DNA from: Epiperipatus broadwayi
Taxonomy: Eukaryota > Onychophora > Udeonychophora > Euonychophora > Peripatidae
Direction: 5' to 3'
Length of the DNA: 64,000 nucleotides
NCBI GenBank assembly: GCA_028023455.1
Contig: JAQFVV010000020.1
Location: 3,269,092-3,333,091, forward strand
A program made the position numbers and the translations under genes. Shown here one piece after another: positions 36,350-47,353 of the stretch (position 1 is its first letter; the number at the start of each line of letters is the position of its first letter). The notes under the pieces were generated by a model, which was not told where the DNA came from, did no database searches, and saw only the letters and a list, made by a program, of their open reading frames with translations.

Positions 36350-37010
36350 TTATGATTATGTTTATTATACTATTAAAAATTTTAATTCTAAATATAAAAA
36401 TAATATTAATAATAATAATTCTTCTGATAAAAAAATTTGGATATCAATATCATATATTTTGAACCAACAGGCAAGTTTCATTAAGAAAATTTATAAAGAT
36501 ATATGTGATATTGCATTTTATGTACCACTACATTAAATAAATTAATAAATAATTCAAAAGATAAAACCTTATTGACAAATAAAAATTGTATCATTTACAA
36601 ATGGATGTGTAGGTGTGGCTGTGGATATATAGGTAAGTCGAGGTGCACATTGGAAAAAAGAACAAAAGAGCACTTGTTATTATTAAAAAGGGTTCAAAAT
36701 AAAAAAAATTATAAAAATAATGATAATTTATCAGCTTCTGTCTTTTATGACCATAATAAATGATATATATATATGGTTTTTATTTTAATTACAGTAATGT
36801 AAGAATATTGGAAACTGAAAGAAATAATAATAAAAGAAAAATTAAGGAAGCGATATTAATATATAAATATAAGCAAGATTTAATCAATAGGCAGGCAGCA
36901 AACATTAAGATCATGAAATTATGGGAAAGCTGACATCATGGAATTATGGGAAAGTTGACCTTTTAAAAGTATTAGTTGACAAAAACTACAACGATAGTTG
37001 AAAGCACTCC
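36350..37010 (+). pseudogene. Penelope-like element, GIY-YIG region
   Basis: The frame 36572-36763 reads NCIIYKWMCRCGCGYIGKSR then CTLEKRTKEHLLLLK, the GIY-YIG endonuclease domain that Penelope-like elements carry after the reverse transcriptase. The cysteine cluster before YIG is typical of these proteins, and the catalytic R and E of the following helix are visible. Upstream, in a decayed frame from 36430, KKIYKDICDIAFYVP and LINNSKDK match the end of the reverse transcriptase region of the 41.7 kb copy. Stops and frame changes make it non-functional. The 3' part, with QAANIKI-like codons at 36890, is shorter than in the other copies. Confidence 0.75.
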
Positions 37011-37273
37011 TAAGTGACATTTATAGATATATTTTTTATAAAATTTTAAATATTGTATTTTCTAATATTTATTTATAAATTTACATATACTATTTTGAAG
37101 AAATACAGACATCGATTTGTAATATTATATATATTTATAAATTATATGAAAGGAGATATACTTATCAAAACCAAAACTCTTTAATTAATCTGCTCTCAAG
37201 TCAGTCTTTTTTATTCATGTGATTTATATTTATCAATCAATCTAACTTTGAGCAAAATCAGCTTTAATATCTT

Positions 37274-37960
37274 AATATATATATATATATCATCATCGTT
37301 ATCAACAACCATTATTAATCCACTGCAGGATGAAGGTTTCTCCAAGTTCAATCCAACTTCTCTGATCTTTAGCTTCTTTTCTCCACATCACCCCTGCACA
37401 TTTTCTTATTTCATCCATCCATCTCATATCTGGTCACTTTCTGGGTCTTTTACAATCTCTTGGAATCCAGTTTAAGATTTCAATTGCCCATCTGCTATCA
37501 TCTCTTCAGCAATATGTCCAGCCCAACTCCACTTTAGTATTTTTTCAATGAGGTCAGTAGCACCTGTTTGTTCTCTTACCCATATATTGCATTCTCAATC
37601 TCTTCTTGTTACTCCCAACATGCATCTCTCCATACTTCTTTGAGTGGTCTGAAGTCTTTGTAAGTCTTAGATCCATAATTAAGAACTGATAAAACACATT
37701 TATTAAAAACCTTCCTATTCAAACTCATAGGTATATTTCCTTTTAGAATAAAATTATTTCTACCAAAAGCATTCCAACCAAGTTTAATTCTATGATTAAT
37801 TTCATACATTATGTTTCCATCTGTATTAATAATCTAGTCAAGGTATTTGTAACTGTTAACTTCTTGTAACTCATCATAATCAATCTTTATTTTCATATTT
37901 TGAGAAAATCCATTGAACATTACTTTCGTCTTTTTAACATTTATCTTTAGTCCTAATTTC
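37274..37960 (-). pseudogene. RTE-type LINE 3' region, minus copy
   Basis: The minus-strand frame 37809-37609 reads MYEINHRIKLGWNAFGRNNF, then GNIPMSLNRKVFNKCVLSVL and NYGSK. This is the region after the reverse transcriptase catalytic box in RTE/BovB-like elements. Further frames to 37320 read the WSWAGH-like and RRPHVRW-like C-terminus also seen at 55.2 kb. The element ends in a short ATG-rich microsatellite near 37290. A frame change after YGSK inactivates it. It stands head-to-head with 37968-38262. Confidence 0.75.
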
Positions 37961-37967
37961 CTAAAAA

Positions 37968-38262
37968 ATGTTAAAAAGACTAAAGTAATGTTTGTTGACT
38001 TTTCTCAAAATATGAAAATAAAGATTGATTATGATGAGTTAGAAGAAGTTAACAGTTACAAATACCTTGGTCAGATTATTAATACAGATGGAAACATAAT
38101 GGATAAAATTAATTATAGAATTAAATTTGATTGGAGTGCTTTTGGTAAAAATAACTTGATACTAAAAGGAAATATGCCTATGTGTTTGAAAAGAAAGTTT
38201 TTAATAAATGTGTTTTACCAGTTCTTACTTATGGATCTGAGACTTGTACACACACAATTATA
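37968..38262 (+). pseudogene. RTE-type LINE segment, plus copy
   Basis: The plus frame reads KVMFVDFSQNMKIKIDYDEL then EEVNSYKYLGQIINTDGN, the conserved YKYLG motif after the catalytic box, then IKFDWSAFGKNNLILKGNMP. It covers the same protein region as 37660-37945 on the other strand, so the two form an inverted pair that meets at about 37960-37967. It ends near DLRLVHTQL and lacks the C-terminus. Confidence 0.75.
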
Positions 38263-38264
38263 AT

Positions 38265-38929
38265 CGTATATATGTATAAATAATATTTAAGCATGTATAA
38301 AAATATACTATATTTAAGACTGCACTTTGGGCGCAATAATTGCCTTGTCTTTACATAAACTTTAGCTCGGATGAACATAATGGCAGTAAAAATATAGAAC
38401 ATATATATATATATATATATGGATTTAACTTTAATATTGCGAAGCCCAAATCAGATTTTATTAGCTACAATCATTTAAGGTTAATCAGTGAAGTGTAATC
38501 ACACATATAAATAATAATAATTAATAAATTAATTCCAACACAATAAATAATGGCAAAATAGGAATATATATATTAATGGTAGAAGTGTACTTTTAACTAT
38601 CCAAGTTGGTCCTTAAGAATTACAAATAATAATAATGGCGAATGATTTGTTAAAAATTTCTAAACCTATTTTATATCTAAAGAGGTGTAGGCTTTTGAGG
38701 GTTTAGTGCTCTTTTGTGAAGGGTTTTAATTAGCTTCTGTTTTGGACGCTGATCTTTTTTCAGCAATTTCAGCTATCGATTAATTTCCATTAGGCTAACC
38801 AGAGGGTGCTATCTTTTTCTTTTAATAGTCATATCTACTTTCTCTTATTTAATGATTAACATTTGTGTGCGATATAAAAAGAATATATTTTTACTTGAAA
38901 TAATTAAATAATAGTATTATTACACTTAC
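38265..38929. other. no feature seen beyond a short TA run
   Basis: This is the first part of the large intron next to exon 1. It is AT-rich, with a (TA)n run near 38400-38420. Confidence 0.45.
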
Positions 38930-39284
38930 CTCCGTGACAATTGTTTGTTCATTTGGAAGAGTATCATATGTCCAACCTTCTAGTTCTCTGCACTTTATTA
39001 ATTTAGTTAAATTATCATTTAAAAATTCAATAGTATTACAAGAATTGGCATTATTTTTTTTGTTGGAACATTTACTTGTTAATTTACAAGAACTGTTTAT
39101 AATATCATCATATTTCATTTTGCAGTGGTGCGTAGGAGTCCAACCGTAGATGCTCATGGCAAAATTATTACAAGCAATATAAATATAAACAAGAGTTAAT
39201 ATTCCAGTCAAATATATTTGGTATTTTCCAGGATTTCCTAAATGATCAAGAATGTTTTCTTTTAATACAGCATGTTCCATGTTT
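38930..39284 (-). CDS. SLC22-type transporter, first coding exon
   Basis: Translation starts at ATG 39280-39278 in an AAACATGG context and gives 117 codons. Residues 8-18 (ENILDHLGNPG) match the family's N-terminal helix, and 22-45 form TM1. TPTHHC at 48-53 opens the large extracellular loop, which has cysteines at 53, 65, 71, 81 and 97 and glycosylation sites at N62 and N90. GWTYDTLPNEQTIVTE at the end is the SLC22 signature before TM2. The exon closes at GGAG before GTAAGT (38929-38924), in phase 0 with the WDLVC exon at 17947. A TTTTTTCTGTTGCAG acceptor ends at 39285, so a 5' UTR exon lies further right. The product would be a plasma-membrane transporter of organic ions; the substrate is unknown. 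Confidence 0.9.
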
Positions 39285-39780
39285 CTGCAACAGAAAAAAT
39301 ATCTAACAATAAATACATTATTAAACTACAGTGACATTAAAATTTGTTAATTTATAAAACATTAGCTGTACCTACGGCCATGCTGGCGTTAGATTAAAAG
39401 AATGCGATATAGTTGATAAGTAAAATATATTTAAACAATATTTACATGAAATAATAATACATAAGTTATCAATACCAAATAAAAATAACTATTGTAAAGC
39501 ATTTTTGTAAACAATGTTGTAAGTTAGTTTAACTGCTTTTGATAACTCATGTATTATTATTTCATGTAAATATTCTTTAAATATATTTTAATTCTCAACT
39601 ACATTACATTGTTTCATTTTACTAATGTTAGGAAGACTGACCTGTGGTTTTGAATGTATTAGTATATTCTATTATTAACACATATTTATAATTTATATAC
39701 ATAGGGAGGATACATTCTGAGCGATAATACTTTTTTAATGTTTTATTATTTAATATCAAACATACAGGCTATATATATAT
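39285..39780. other. upstream intron of the SLC22 gene
   Basis: AT-rich DNA upstream of the acceptor. Part of 39420-39600 is weakly palindromic (ATGTATTATTATTTCATGTAAATATT at 39548 against 39440-39465 inverted). No exon was found. Confidence 0.4.
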
Positions 39781-41078
39781 TGTGACGACCACGTCGTCGT
39801 CACACGTATATATTTATTAATAAAATTAGATAAATTAGCTACTAGAAAGTAATAAAGGTAAATGGGTTAGCTACTAAATTTTTTAAAAAAAAAAGAAGGA
39901 AAAGAAAAAAGTTGAAATTCAAATGCTAAATTACTTTGGATTTTTGTAATAGTAAGAAAAGGGGAGGGGGTGCATAAAGAAATGCGTCTCTTTCTCTCTT
40001 TTTTTAAAAAAAAAAACGAGTAAGTCAAATGTTTGAAAGTTATTTCTATTTATTGTGGGAGAGGGGAGGGGGATGCATAAAGAAATGTGTCTCTTCTCTT
40101 TTAAAAACTATTGTGATAAATTAAAATAAAATGTAAAACATAAATGTGAAAAAATGAATTGTAAACTTTAAATAAAAATTAAATGCAATATGTAATATAA
40201 AAACAATATGGCCATAGGTGTTAAAGTCTGTTGGACTAATTAAATTCCTCGGACAAAGAAAATGTATAACAAGGAAAAGCTTATAATTACAGCTAAATTA
40301 ATCAAAACCTACATTCCAGCCACTAATTAAATAAAGAAACATGATGATAAGAATTGGTTGGAAATCTAAATCTTAATTAAAAATTTACAAAACAATGAAC
40401 AAAAGAAAGACAGTAAGAGAATTACGATTATTATCTGGGCATTACTAGTAGAGATTTTGAGGAAGCAACAGCTCAAAGAAAATGAAAGAAGTGCGCAGCT
40501 AGTGGCATTAAAGGGACGTGGGTTCGTATTCAATCCGTCTCACCACTGACTCACAATGTAAGATCTATGCCTGACCTGCTAGAGAGACCGCCACTTCTGT
40601 GACTGACAACTTAAAAATCTACCTAAAGAATCGACAAGAAGGAAAAAACTGTAACGAGAAATAACCCCAAAAACTGAGAAAGGAAATCAAGCCAGCCGAC
40701 AGTGAAGGACATCACCGTCTCTACAAAAAAGGGATGATCTCCCACTGGACGGTAAAAAGCTCTTGAAAGAAATACCCATGGAAACAACCACAAGAAAAAC
40801 CTAGGTAAAAGCATGCATGCATTTTAATTGTTAATGTCGTAAATAAGTAAACAAGGAACAATTTTGATAAATTTAGAACTCTATCCAATAGGACTTCAAA
40901 ATAACTTTTATATTTGATTTTTTTTTTCTATGTTTTATTATAGCCATGTATTTATATAAGTGTGTGTTTTTATTATTGTTATCATGTATTTTTTATATAA
41001 AAGTGAGTGTTATTAAACATATTTATTCTTAAAATTGCTTATACTTGCTTTATTCTCCTATCACCAAGCTACGACAGG
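39781..41078 (+). mobile_element. candidate solo LTR
   Basis: The left end TGTGACGACCACG and a right end near CTACGACA give the TG...CA form of a long terminal repeat. A TATAAAAG at 40997-41004 followed by ATTAAA-type and T-rich sequence fits an LTR promoter and polyadenylation region. Inside, a G-rich block (GGGGAGGGGG, TGCATAAAGAAATG, GTCTCT) is repeated at about 39958 and 40060. No internal gag-pol region and no target duplication were seen, so the boundaries are uncertain. Confidence 0.35.
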
Positions 41079-41689
41079 GAGGAAACTGTAATTAGTGATT
41101 AAAGGGTAATGCTGATTTTTTAAAGGTATTCATGTGCTGCTTGTTCATGCGAATTTCCCAATTATATAAAAATAAATAGCAAGTGCTGGACATTCATTAA
41201 ATTTCTTTGAAATGGTTTGCGTTGTTCAGCAGCCGAGAGTTCTTGATCAGGAAAAATAATGCCAAGATAATATGTACATATTGCCTTGGGGTTCGGTCAA
41301 GGGTATAGACATGAAGTTAAATTTGTATCTGTATTAGCTCTCTGCTTGCATTGTAACTGCGTTGGTTAAATAAATAAGTAAACAATATCCATTACGTTGG
41401 AGGCTAAGCCGGGATATTTCGGTTAGCAAAACTGATAGTAAACAAATAAGAATAAGCAAATGCTGTAAAAATAAATGTATAATAAATAAATAAATGAAAG
41501 GAAGAATCAAAGTTGTGAAAAAATAAAGTATAATAAATAAGTCTAAAATATAATTGAAAGTATTAAAGATTGAAATCAAATCAAGCAACCATCCAAATAA
41601 CCATTTCCATTATAATATATATATATATAATATATATATATATATATACATACATACATAACTATACAAACAATGTAATATATAGGGTA
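41079..41689. other. no gene; TA-rich run at the right end
   Basis: AT-rich DNA ending in (TA)n and three CATA units (41620-41661). These precede the Penelope-like copy. Confidence 0.5.
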
Positions 41690-42430
41690 TTTGTTCCTTA
41701 CTTTATGTCAATTTAAAAAAAGTTATAACAATTTAAAGGAAATGAAGATTAATAGTAAACAATGGATATCTATCCCATTTATTTCAAATTCACAAGTGAA
41801 ATTTTTTAAGGATTTATATAACAATGTGTTTAATGTTTCATTCTACTTCCAAACAATATTAATAAATTTGTCAATAATTCTAAGGATGTCTTACCTGTCA
41901 AGCAGAAAGGTAATGTCATATATCAAATTTTTTGTGATTGTATGCTATCATATATAGGTGAATCTAGGTGCAGTATTGAGAAAAGATTGAAGGAGCATGA
42001 GTTGTTATATAAAGGTGTAAAAAGTAAAAATAATGGTGATTTAATATCTCCTTCAGTTTTCTTTGATCATGAAAAAACATGTAAATATAAATTTAAATTT
42101 GATTTTGAAAATGTGAAATTTTTTCATGAAGAGAGAAACCATTGTAAAAGAAAAATTAAAGAGGCAATTTTTATAAACAGGAATAAAATGCATTTAATAA
42201 ATTGACAAGCTGCTAACATTAAAATACGAGATTCATGGAATTTGAATTGATGACGTTTGCTTCAGCTTTTGTTTTTGAATTTAATGGCAGTTGAGGCAGG
42301 CTTAAGAAATTAACCGAAAATACTTCTGCGGATTTAAGGATTGTTTGTAATAGTTTGTAAACTGTTAAATTTATTACTTCAATTATAATTACAATTTTGT
42401 TTTTAATTAACAGACATTTTATTTATTTTT
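41690..42430 (+). pseudogene. Penelope-like element, RT end plus GIY-YIG domain
   Basis: This is the best Penelope-like copy. A frame from 41691 reads FKDLYNNVFNVSFYFQT, the last part of the reverse transcriptase region. After a frame change near 41857 the next frame reads NKFVNNSKD and VIYQIFCDC. It then reads YIGESRCSIEKRLKEHELLY, the GIY-YIG endonuclease with its R and E, and ends NRNKMHLIN at 42205. A 3' untranslated part (GTTGAGGCAGG, then CATTTTATTTATT) leads directly into the CATA microsatellite at 42431. The element is truncated at its 5' end and frameshifted, so it is inactive. Confidence 0.8.
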
Positions 42431-43118
42431 CATACATACATACATACATACATACATACATACATACATACATACATACATACATACATACATACATACA
42501 TACATACATACATACATACATACATACATACATACATACATACATACATACATACATACATACATACATACATACATACATACATACATACATACATACA
42601 TACATACATACATACATACATACATACATACATACATACATACATACATACATACATACATACATACATACATACATACATACATACATACATACATACA
42701 TACATACATACATACATACATACATACATACATACATACATACATACATACATACATACATACATACATACATACATACATACATACATACATACATACA
42801 TACATACATACATACATACATACATACATACATACATACATACATACATACATACATACATACATACATACATACATACATACATACATACATACATACA
42901 TACATACATACATACATACATACATACATACATACATACATACATACATACATACATACATACATACATACATACATACATACAACATACATACACACAC
43001 ACATACACACAACAACAACAACAACACACACACACACACACACACATACATACACACACACATACACACATACACACATACATACATACATGCATACATA
43101 CATACATACATACATATA
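42431..43118 (+). repeat. (CATA)n microsatellite with compound end
   Basis: About 555 bases of uninterrupted four-base repeat (CATA/TACA) run to 42984, followed by CA-rich, ACA-rich and mixed CATA/CA repeats to 43118. All frames are open because the repeat contains no stop, so the four long open frames here are artefacts. It starts exactly at the 3' end of the Penelope-like copy. Confidence 0.97.
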
Positions 43119-43199
43119 TATATAAAATAATTTAATATATCCAGCACACATTTTTTTTTTTTTGGAATATGTGATATTTATTGTATATATATTTTATTT

Positions 43200-43245
43200 T
43201 AGTGTGCCTTGAAAAAGACTATAAAAAATAGTCGAAATGTTGGAT
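43200..43245 (+). repeat. short hairpin with GAAA after it
   Basis: CCTTGAAAAAGACTAT, an A-rich loop, ATAGTC and GAAATGTTGG. The 6-bp stem GACTAT/ATAGTC followed by GAAA resembles a motif common in the ends of invertebrate retroelements. The CTGATGA half of a hammerhead is not present. Confidence 0.4.
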
Positions 43246-43370
43246 TTCTTTTTCATGATTATAGTCATAAAAAATCAAGTTTTAAAAAGAAGGAATTAGT
43301 TTGTTTTATTTCTATATATATATATGTTAAAATGAAGATTTGCACGGGTTAAATATATAAAAAACACATT

Positions 43371-43489
43371 TTGCGGTTCATCTGTGTTAAAAACTTTTAA
43401 TATTAATATACTGATGTTTTGACTTGTGTGACCAAGTCGAAAAATCAGTATATTAATATTAAAAGTTTTTAACACGGATGAACCTGCAA
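43371..43489. repeat. long near-perfect hairpin
   Basis: Arms 43371-43415 and 43444-43489 are about 45 bases each and almost perfectly complementary. The 28-base top contains a second small stem, GACTTG/CAAGTC, followed by GAAAA. The mix of a long perfect stem, CTGATG at the top of the left arm and GAAA after the small stem recalls a hammerhead core. However, CTGAT is itself base-paired in the stem, so activity is doubtful. Confidence 0.8.
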
Positions 43490-43505
43490 TATATATATGA
43501 TCAAT

Positions 43506-43625
43506 AGATGGCGTTTTAAAACCACCGAACAAGTGTATATTTATTTACATAAGCGTCAAAAGAATCAGAATTCACTATCTCTTTCGTTTGCCCACTCTCA
43601 GATCAGCTGATTTCAAGTTAATTTG
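43506..43625 (+). repeat. repeat shared with 63750-63868 (inverted)
   Basis: AGATGGCGTTTTAAAACCAC, TTTACATAAGCGTCA, TTCACTATCTCT and CAGATCAGCTGATTTCAAG occur in the same order on the minus strand of 63868-63750. At both loci this block lies downstream of a Penelope-like 3' terminal word (CATTTTATTT), so it may be part of that element's terminal repeat. Confidence 0.55.
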
Positions 43626-43862
43626 CTATATATATATATATATTTAAATGAATGAAGTTTTAATCTTATTATATTTTGGTACTTAAATTATCTTTCTTAC
43701 TGAGTTGATGGTAGATAAAACTAAATCATGTCCTGTAATTTTAAGAGGTTGTAAAGTTTTTAGTGAAGGTAACAGTTGGTAGCCAAAGGTTGAGGATCCT
43801 AAGAATCTCCTGATTGTGGACCCAGACCTCCATTTAATGACAATTTTTATTTAGATACTTCT

Positions 43863-44400
43863 AACTGCAGATTACTTTCAAATGAAGGAGGATTGCAAAA
43901 ATTGGAAGAAGAGCTGTCTAATATTAAATGGGATATTATTGAACTTTGTGAAGTTAGAAGAAAAGGTGAAGAGAGAATAGATTTAAAAAGTGGACATGTG
44001 ATGTACTTACCACAAAGACAGCAAACATTGGAAGTACAAGTGGACTAGGATTCATTATGAATAAAAAGTGAATACAAAACATTGTGGAGATTTATGAAGA
44101 GTTGCAAGATTAATTGTTCAATTTAATGATAGATACCAAATACAGATAATTCAGATTTATGGTTCAACAAGTTCTCATTGTGAGAAAAAAGTAGAGGATT
44201 TTTATATAGATGTAGAAAAGGGTTTTAACCAGACCAAACAACATTTTAGAATTGCCATGGGAAATTTTAATGCTATAATTAGTAAACATTTAAAATGCTG
44301 TCGGTAAATTTGGTTATGATGATAAAAATGAGAGAGGACATATTTGTGGAGTTTGCAGTCTAATTACTCATGGTTTTAAATGATGATAATATAGAACAAC
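43863..44400 (+). pseudogene. RTE-type LINE endonuclease, decayed
   Basis: Successive frames read LEEELSNIKWDIIELCEVRR, then KGEERIDLKSGHVMY, STSGLGFIMNKK, and YQIQIIQIYGSTSSHCEKKV. They continue VEDFYIDVEKG and MGNFNAIISK, then KFGYDDKNERGH. This is the order of the APE endonuclease of RTE/BovB-like elements, including E-V-R, the IQxYxPTS block and the GDFNA motif (D changed to N). Frameshifts and stops separate the pieces. The reverse transcriptase is absent. Confidence 0.7.
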
Positions 44401-44478
44401 ATAGTTCTTACAGATATAATTTATAATCAAACTAATGACAGTATAAATATGATAAAACAAAAGTATATATAATTTATG

Positions 44479-44640
44479 TTACAAAAAAATCAAGTCAGAT
44501 CTTACGTGAACTAATTTAACAAGGTTGTATTACAAATTTTATATATAGAGATCATAAATAAGCTTTTAACAAGCTTTGCATTTGTAATACAAGCTTGTTA
44601 AATTAGGTCATGTAACATCTGACTTGGATCTTTTTTGTAA
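44479..44640. repeat. 162-bp foldback
   Basis: Arms 44479-44536 and 44581-44640 are inverted copies with few mismatches and begin TTACAAAAAA. The 44-base loop is TA-rich. Size and structure fit a small foldback or MITE. No target duplication is clear. Confidence 0.75.
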
Positions 44641-46498
44641 TTTTATTTTTTGCTATTAAGGCTTTGGCGATTTTACATGGCTAAACCTAATTATATATGG
44701 TGCATCTGAACTTAGTTCAGTCCCATATGGCTATTTAAGTTATATAGCTGGATTGAAAGACATCTGGATGTCTGAAATTTTCAGATTTTCTACTTAATAG
44801 TTATGCATTAAATAAAGTGCTGGGCTTATTCTGGTATTTTTAATCTAATGCTTGAATATCCTAGCATCTCTGAGGAAAACAGTTGCAGAAACCGGTCTGG
44901 GGTTGGGGATATTCTGCAAAGCTTATAAAGAGCTTATTCGCGAGCTCTATGTATAACTTATAGTATATTAAAATAAATAATAGACTAATAAAATGAAAAC
45001 ATTGACAAAATGTACCTAATATATATTATATTAAAACTTAGAAAAATAGATATAACAGGAGAAGATTTAATTTCTGGAAAACAATATAATCTCAGGTTTA
45101 AAATTTACTATACATTTTTAAATAATATATAGTGATTCATAAAAAAACTCCACCTTCAATAAGTACATAATTCAAAAATTATTACATACTTTTTTAACTT
45201 TTATATATAGACTAAATTTAATCTAATTCAAGTATATCTATAAAATACTTTTTGCACAACTTATATATAAAATGTAAGATTTTCTAATCACAAACATATA
45301 TAACAATATTATATAGTATGCTCTAAATATATAATACAGATTAAAAAAAAACTAATTAAGTATTTAACGTATATATATCTATATATGTAAATGTGGTCAT
45401 TAAAAAACTTCATTTTCAGCGTACCTCATTAATTTAGACGTGCGAAAGGAAAACTTAGTATATAAATAATTTATTGTTTTTATTTCTATAATGTTTTAGA
45501 ATAAAATTAAAACAAAAACAATAGTCACTATTAATATTTTTAAAACAATAGTTACAATAAACATCTCTAAAATCCTTTGTATAATCTTATGAATATCTTT
45601 AAGATACAAGAACGAATCAAAAAATCTTGAAATATTCTGTACCTTGAATTAAACTTTGAAAGTATAAAGAACACTGTAACGAATAATAAAACATCGTTTT
45701 GCAAATCTTATTCAGATATTTAGATACACTTTTAATTGTATAAGTATAGTATTGGTTTAGTGCAGTCATAGATGGATGGATTCAAAAGCACGTGACTTTA
45801 ATAACGATTCCATTATCCATTTTCATTTATTTTATTGGTTTTATTCGCATACTCAAATAAAGAAGATTATTTTTAAAGTAAAAATAAATATATCCTTAAA
45901 ATAAAAATCATTATTGAATAAAAATTATGAGTCGTATATTAGGTATATATTTATGTGTGCCTATGTATATGCCAAATGTTTATATTTCCTGTGTTATAAT
46001 AAATAGAAAAATCAATATATCTTTAAGAAAGATCTACAAGACTTGGACATATAAAATAAAAGTTCTTTTCATTAGAATGGAGATGATTCTGAATAAAAGA
46101 CCTACGATGTTACTGAAATACCATCAACAATATCATTCCCCCCCCCCCTTTAAATTTTTGGCTATTATTTTAAATATTACAAAAGAGTAAAAAGTTACTG
46201 TTAGATACATAAGAATATTAGTTTCAGCTTTGAATCTTAGTCCTTATTGATGAAGGCTAGTCAGAAATCAAACTAGGGATGGGAATATTTTAGCGCTATA
46301 TCATCAGATGTACATATATTACCCAAGATTAAAAATAGGTGGTTCTAGAGTAATTGGAAGAAAACTACTTTGAATGTTAATGAAATGTTAGCAAGAAATA
46401 TTGGATGCAGTGCATAGATAATTTTTAAACAATGTTCTAGAATTGTCCATCTATTAATCTTTTTCTGTATGAATACTTTATGCTGAAAAAACATTTTA
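44641..46498. other. no gene; minor repeats
   Basis: AT-rich. CTGAGGAAAACAGTTGCAG near 44870 may belong with a repeat at 28300. A run of about 12 C lies at 46138-46149. An 87-codon frame at 45927-46190 includes that C run and looks like chance. Confidence 0.4.
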
Positions 46499-46514
46499 CT
46501 TATTAAACTGTTTA

Positions 46515-47353
46515 ACTGAAACACACAGGTTTATACATACCTGTGTCTGTATATGTAATATATAGGGTATATGAGCACAGACTTTCACATGTTCCACCAC
46601 TCTCCACACTATCTCATAATACTGATACACTCAAACACATATATGTTGAAAAGATAAATAATCACCAATATACGTATTTCATGCTAAAACAGCAATCATC
46701 AGTTGATCCAGATTACCATCTCCACACATATATGCCATAAGTGCTCAGATATATATTAAGATAGCCAAACCTCATGAAATACATATATTGGTGATTATTT
46801 ATCTTTTCAACATATATGTTTGAGTGTATCAGTGTTATGAGATAGTGTGGAGAGTGGTGGGTCATGTGAAAGTCTGTGCTCATATACCCTATATATTACA
46901 TATATAGACACAGGTATATATAAGCCTGTGTGTTTCAGCTATTACATAAGTAGAGATGTCTGCCCATCCCTTCTATATGTATTAAATGGATTATGTCCTG
47001 TACATGAAGGGTCAGATAGACCTTAGGTCAACATGGGTGTGATAAGAGTCTCAGCCTTAGGGTGGCCTTTGAGCATTCCATCATCAGATTTTCAATTGGA
47101 TGAACCGATGAAGAGTTGGAGTGTGGAGTAGATTGAAGCCTATCCATTAAAGTATGAGGTTTGGCTATCTTAATATATATCTGAGCACTTATGGCATATA
47201 TGTGTGGAAATGGTAATCTGGATCAACTGATGATTGCTGGTTTAGCATGAAATACGTATATTGGTGATTATTTATCTTTTCAACGTATATGTGTTTGAGT
47301 GTATCAGTATTATGAGATAGTGTGGAGAGTGGTGGGTAATGTGAAAGTCTGGG
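46515..47353. mobile_element. trimeric palindromic SINE-like insertion (copy 3)
   Basis: Three units of the family lie in order minus (about 46520-46770), plus 3' part (46772-46935) and plus nearly complete (46970-47353). The first two are inverted copies that pair out to GTGTTTCAG at both ends. Perfect 16-base direct repeats CTTATTAAACTGTTTA flank the whole (46499-46514 and 47354-47369), so the array entered in one event. The last unit carries CTGATGA (47227) and GAAA (47249). Confidence 0.82.

Larger units (their letters stand above)
17948..38929 (-). other. ~21 kb intron of the SLC22-type gene
   Basis: The intron is defined by the GTAAGT donor at 38929-38924 and the TAG acceptor at 17950-17948 on the minus strand. 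Because exon 1 ends and exon 2 begins within one contiguous signature, no coding exon is missing between them. Parts without a listed feature (17948-22240, 22800-23250, 23314-24194, 25340-26800, 28845-29100, 30271-31547, 33190-33959, 34355-35097) are AT-rich with nothing I can name. A small G+C-rich patch at 21634-21655 forms a 6-bp hairpin (TCGCGG/CCGCGA). Confidence 0.8.

Noticed and set aside
38934-39149. 71-codon plus-strand frame over exon 1
   Set aside because: Antisense shadow of the first SLC22 coding exon.
42397-43151. Four overlapping open frames of 225-242 codons
   Set aside because: They translate a four-base microsatellite that has no stop codons; the repeated YIHT/YVCM peptides are artefacts.
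43371-43489. Calling the 43.4 kb hairpin a functional hammerhead ribozyme
   Set aside because: CTGATG is followed by T instead of A, and CTGAT is base-paired in the main stem, so the core cannot form as required.
45927-46190. 87-codon frame at 46 kb
   Set aside because: No motif; it runs through a C homopolymer and AT-rich DNA and has no conserved feature.
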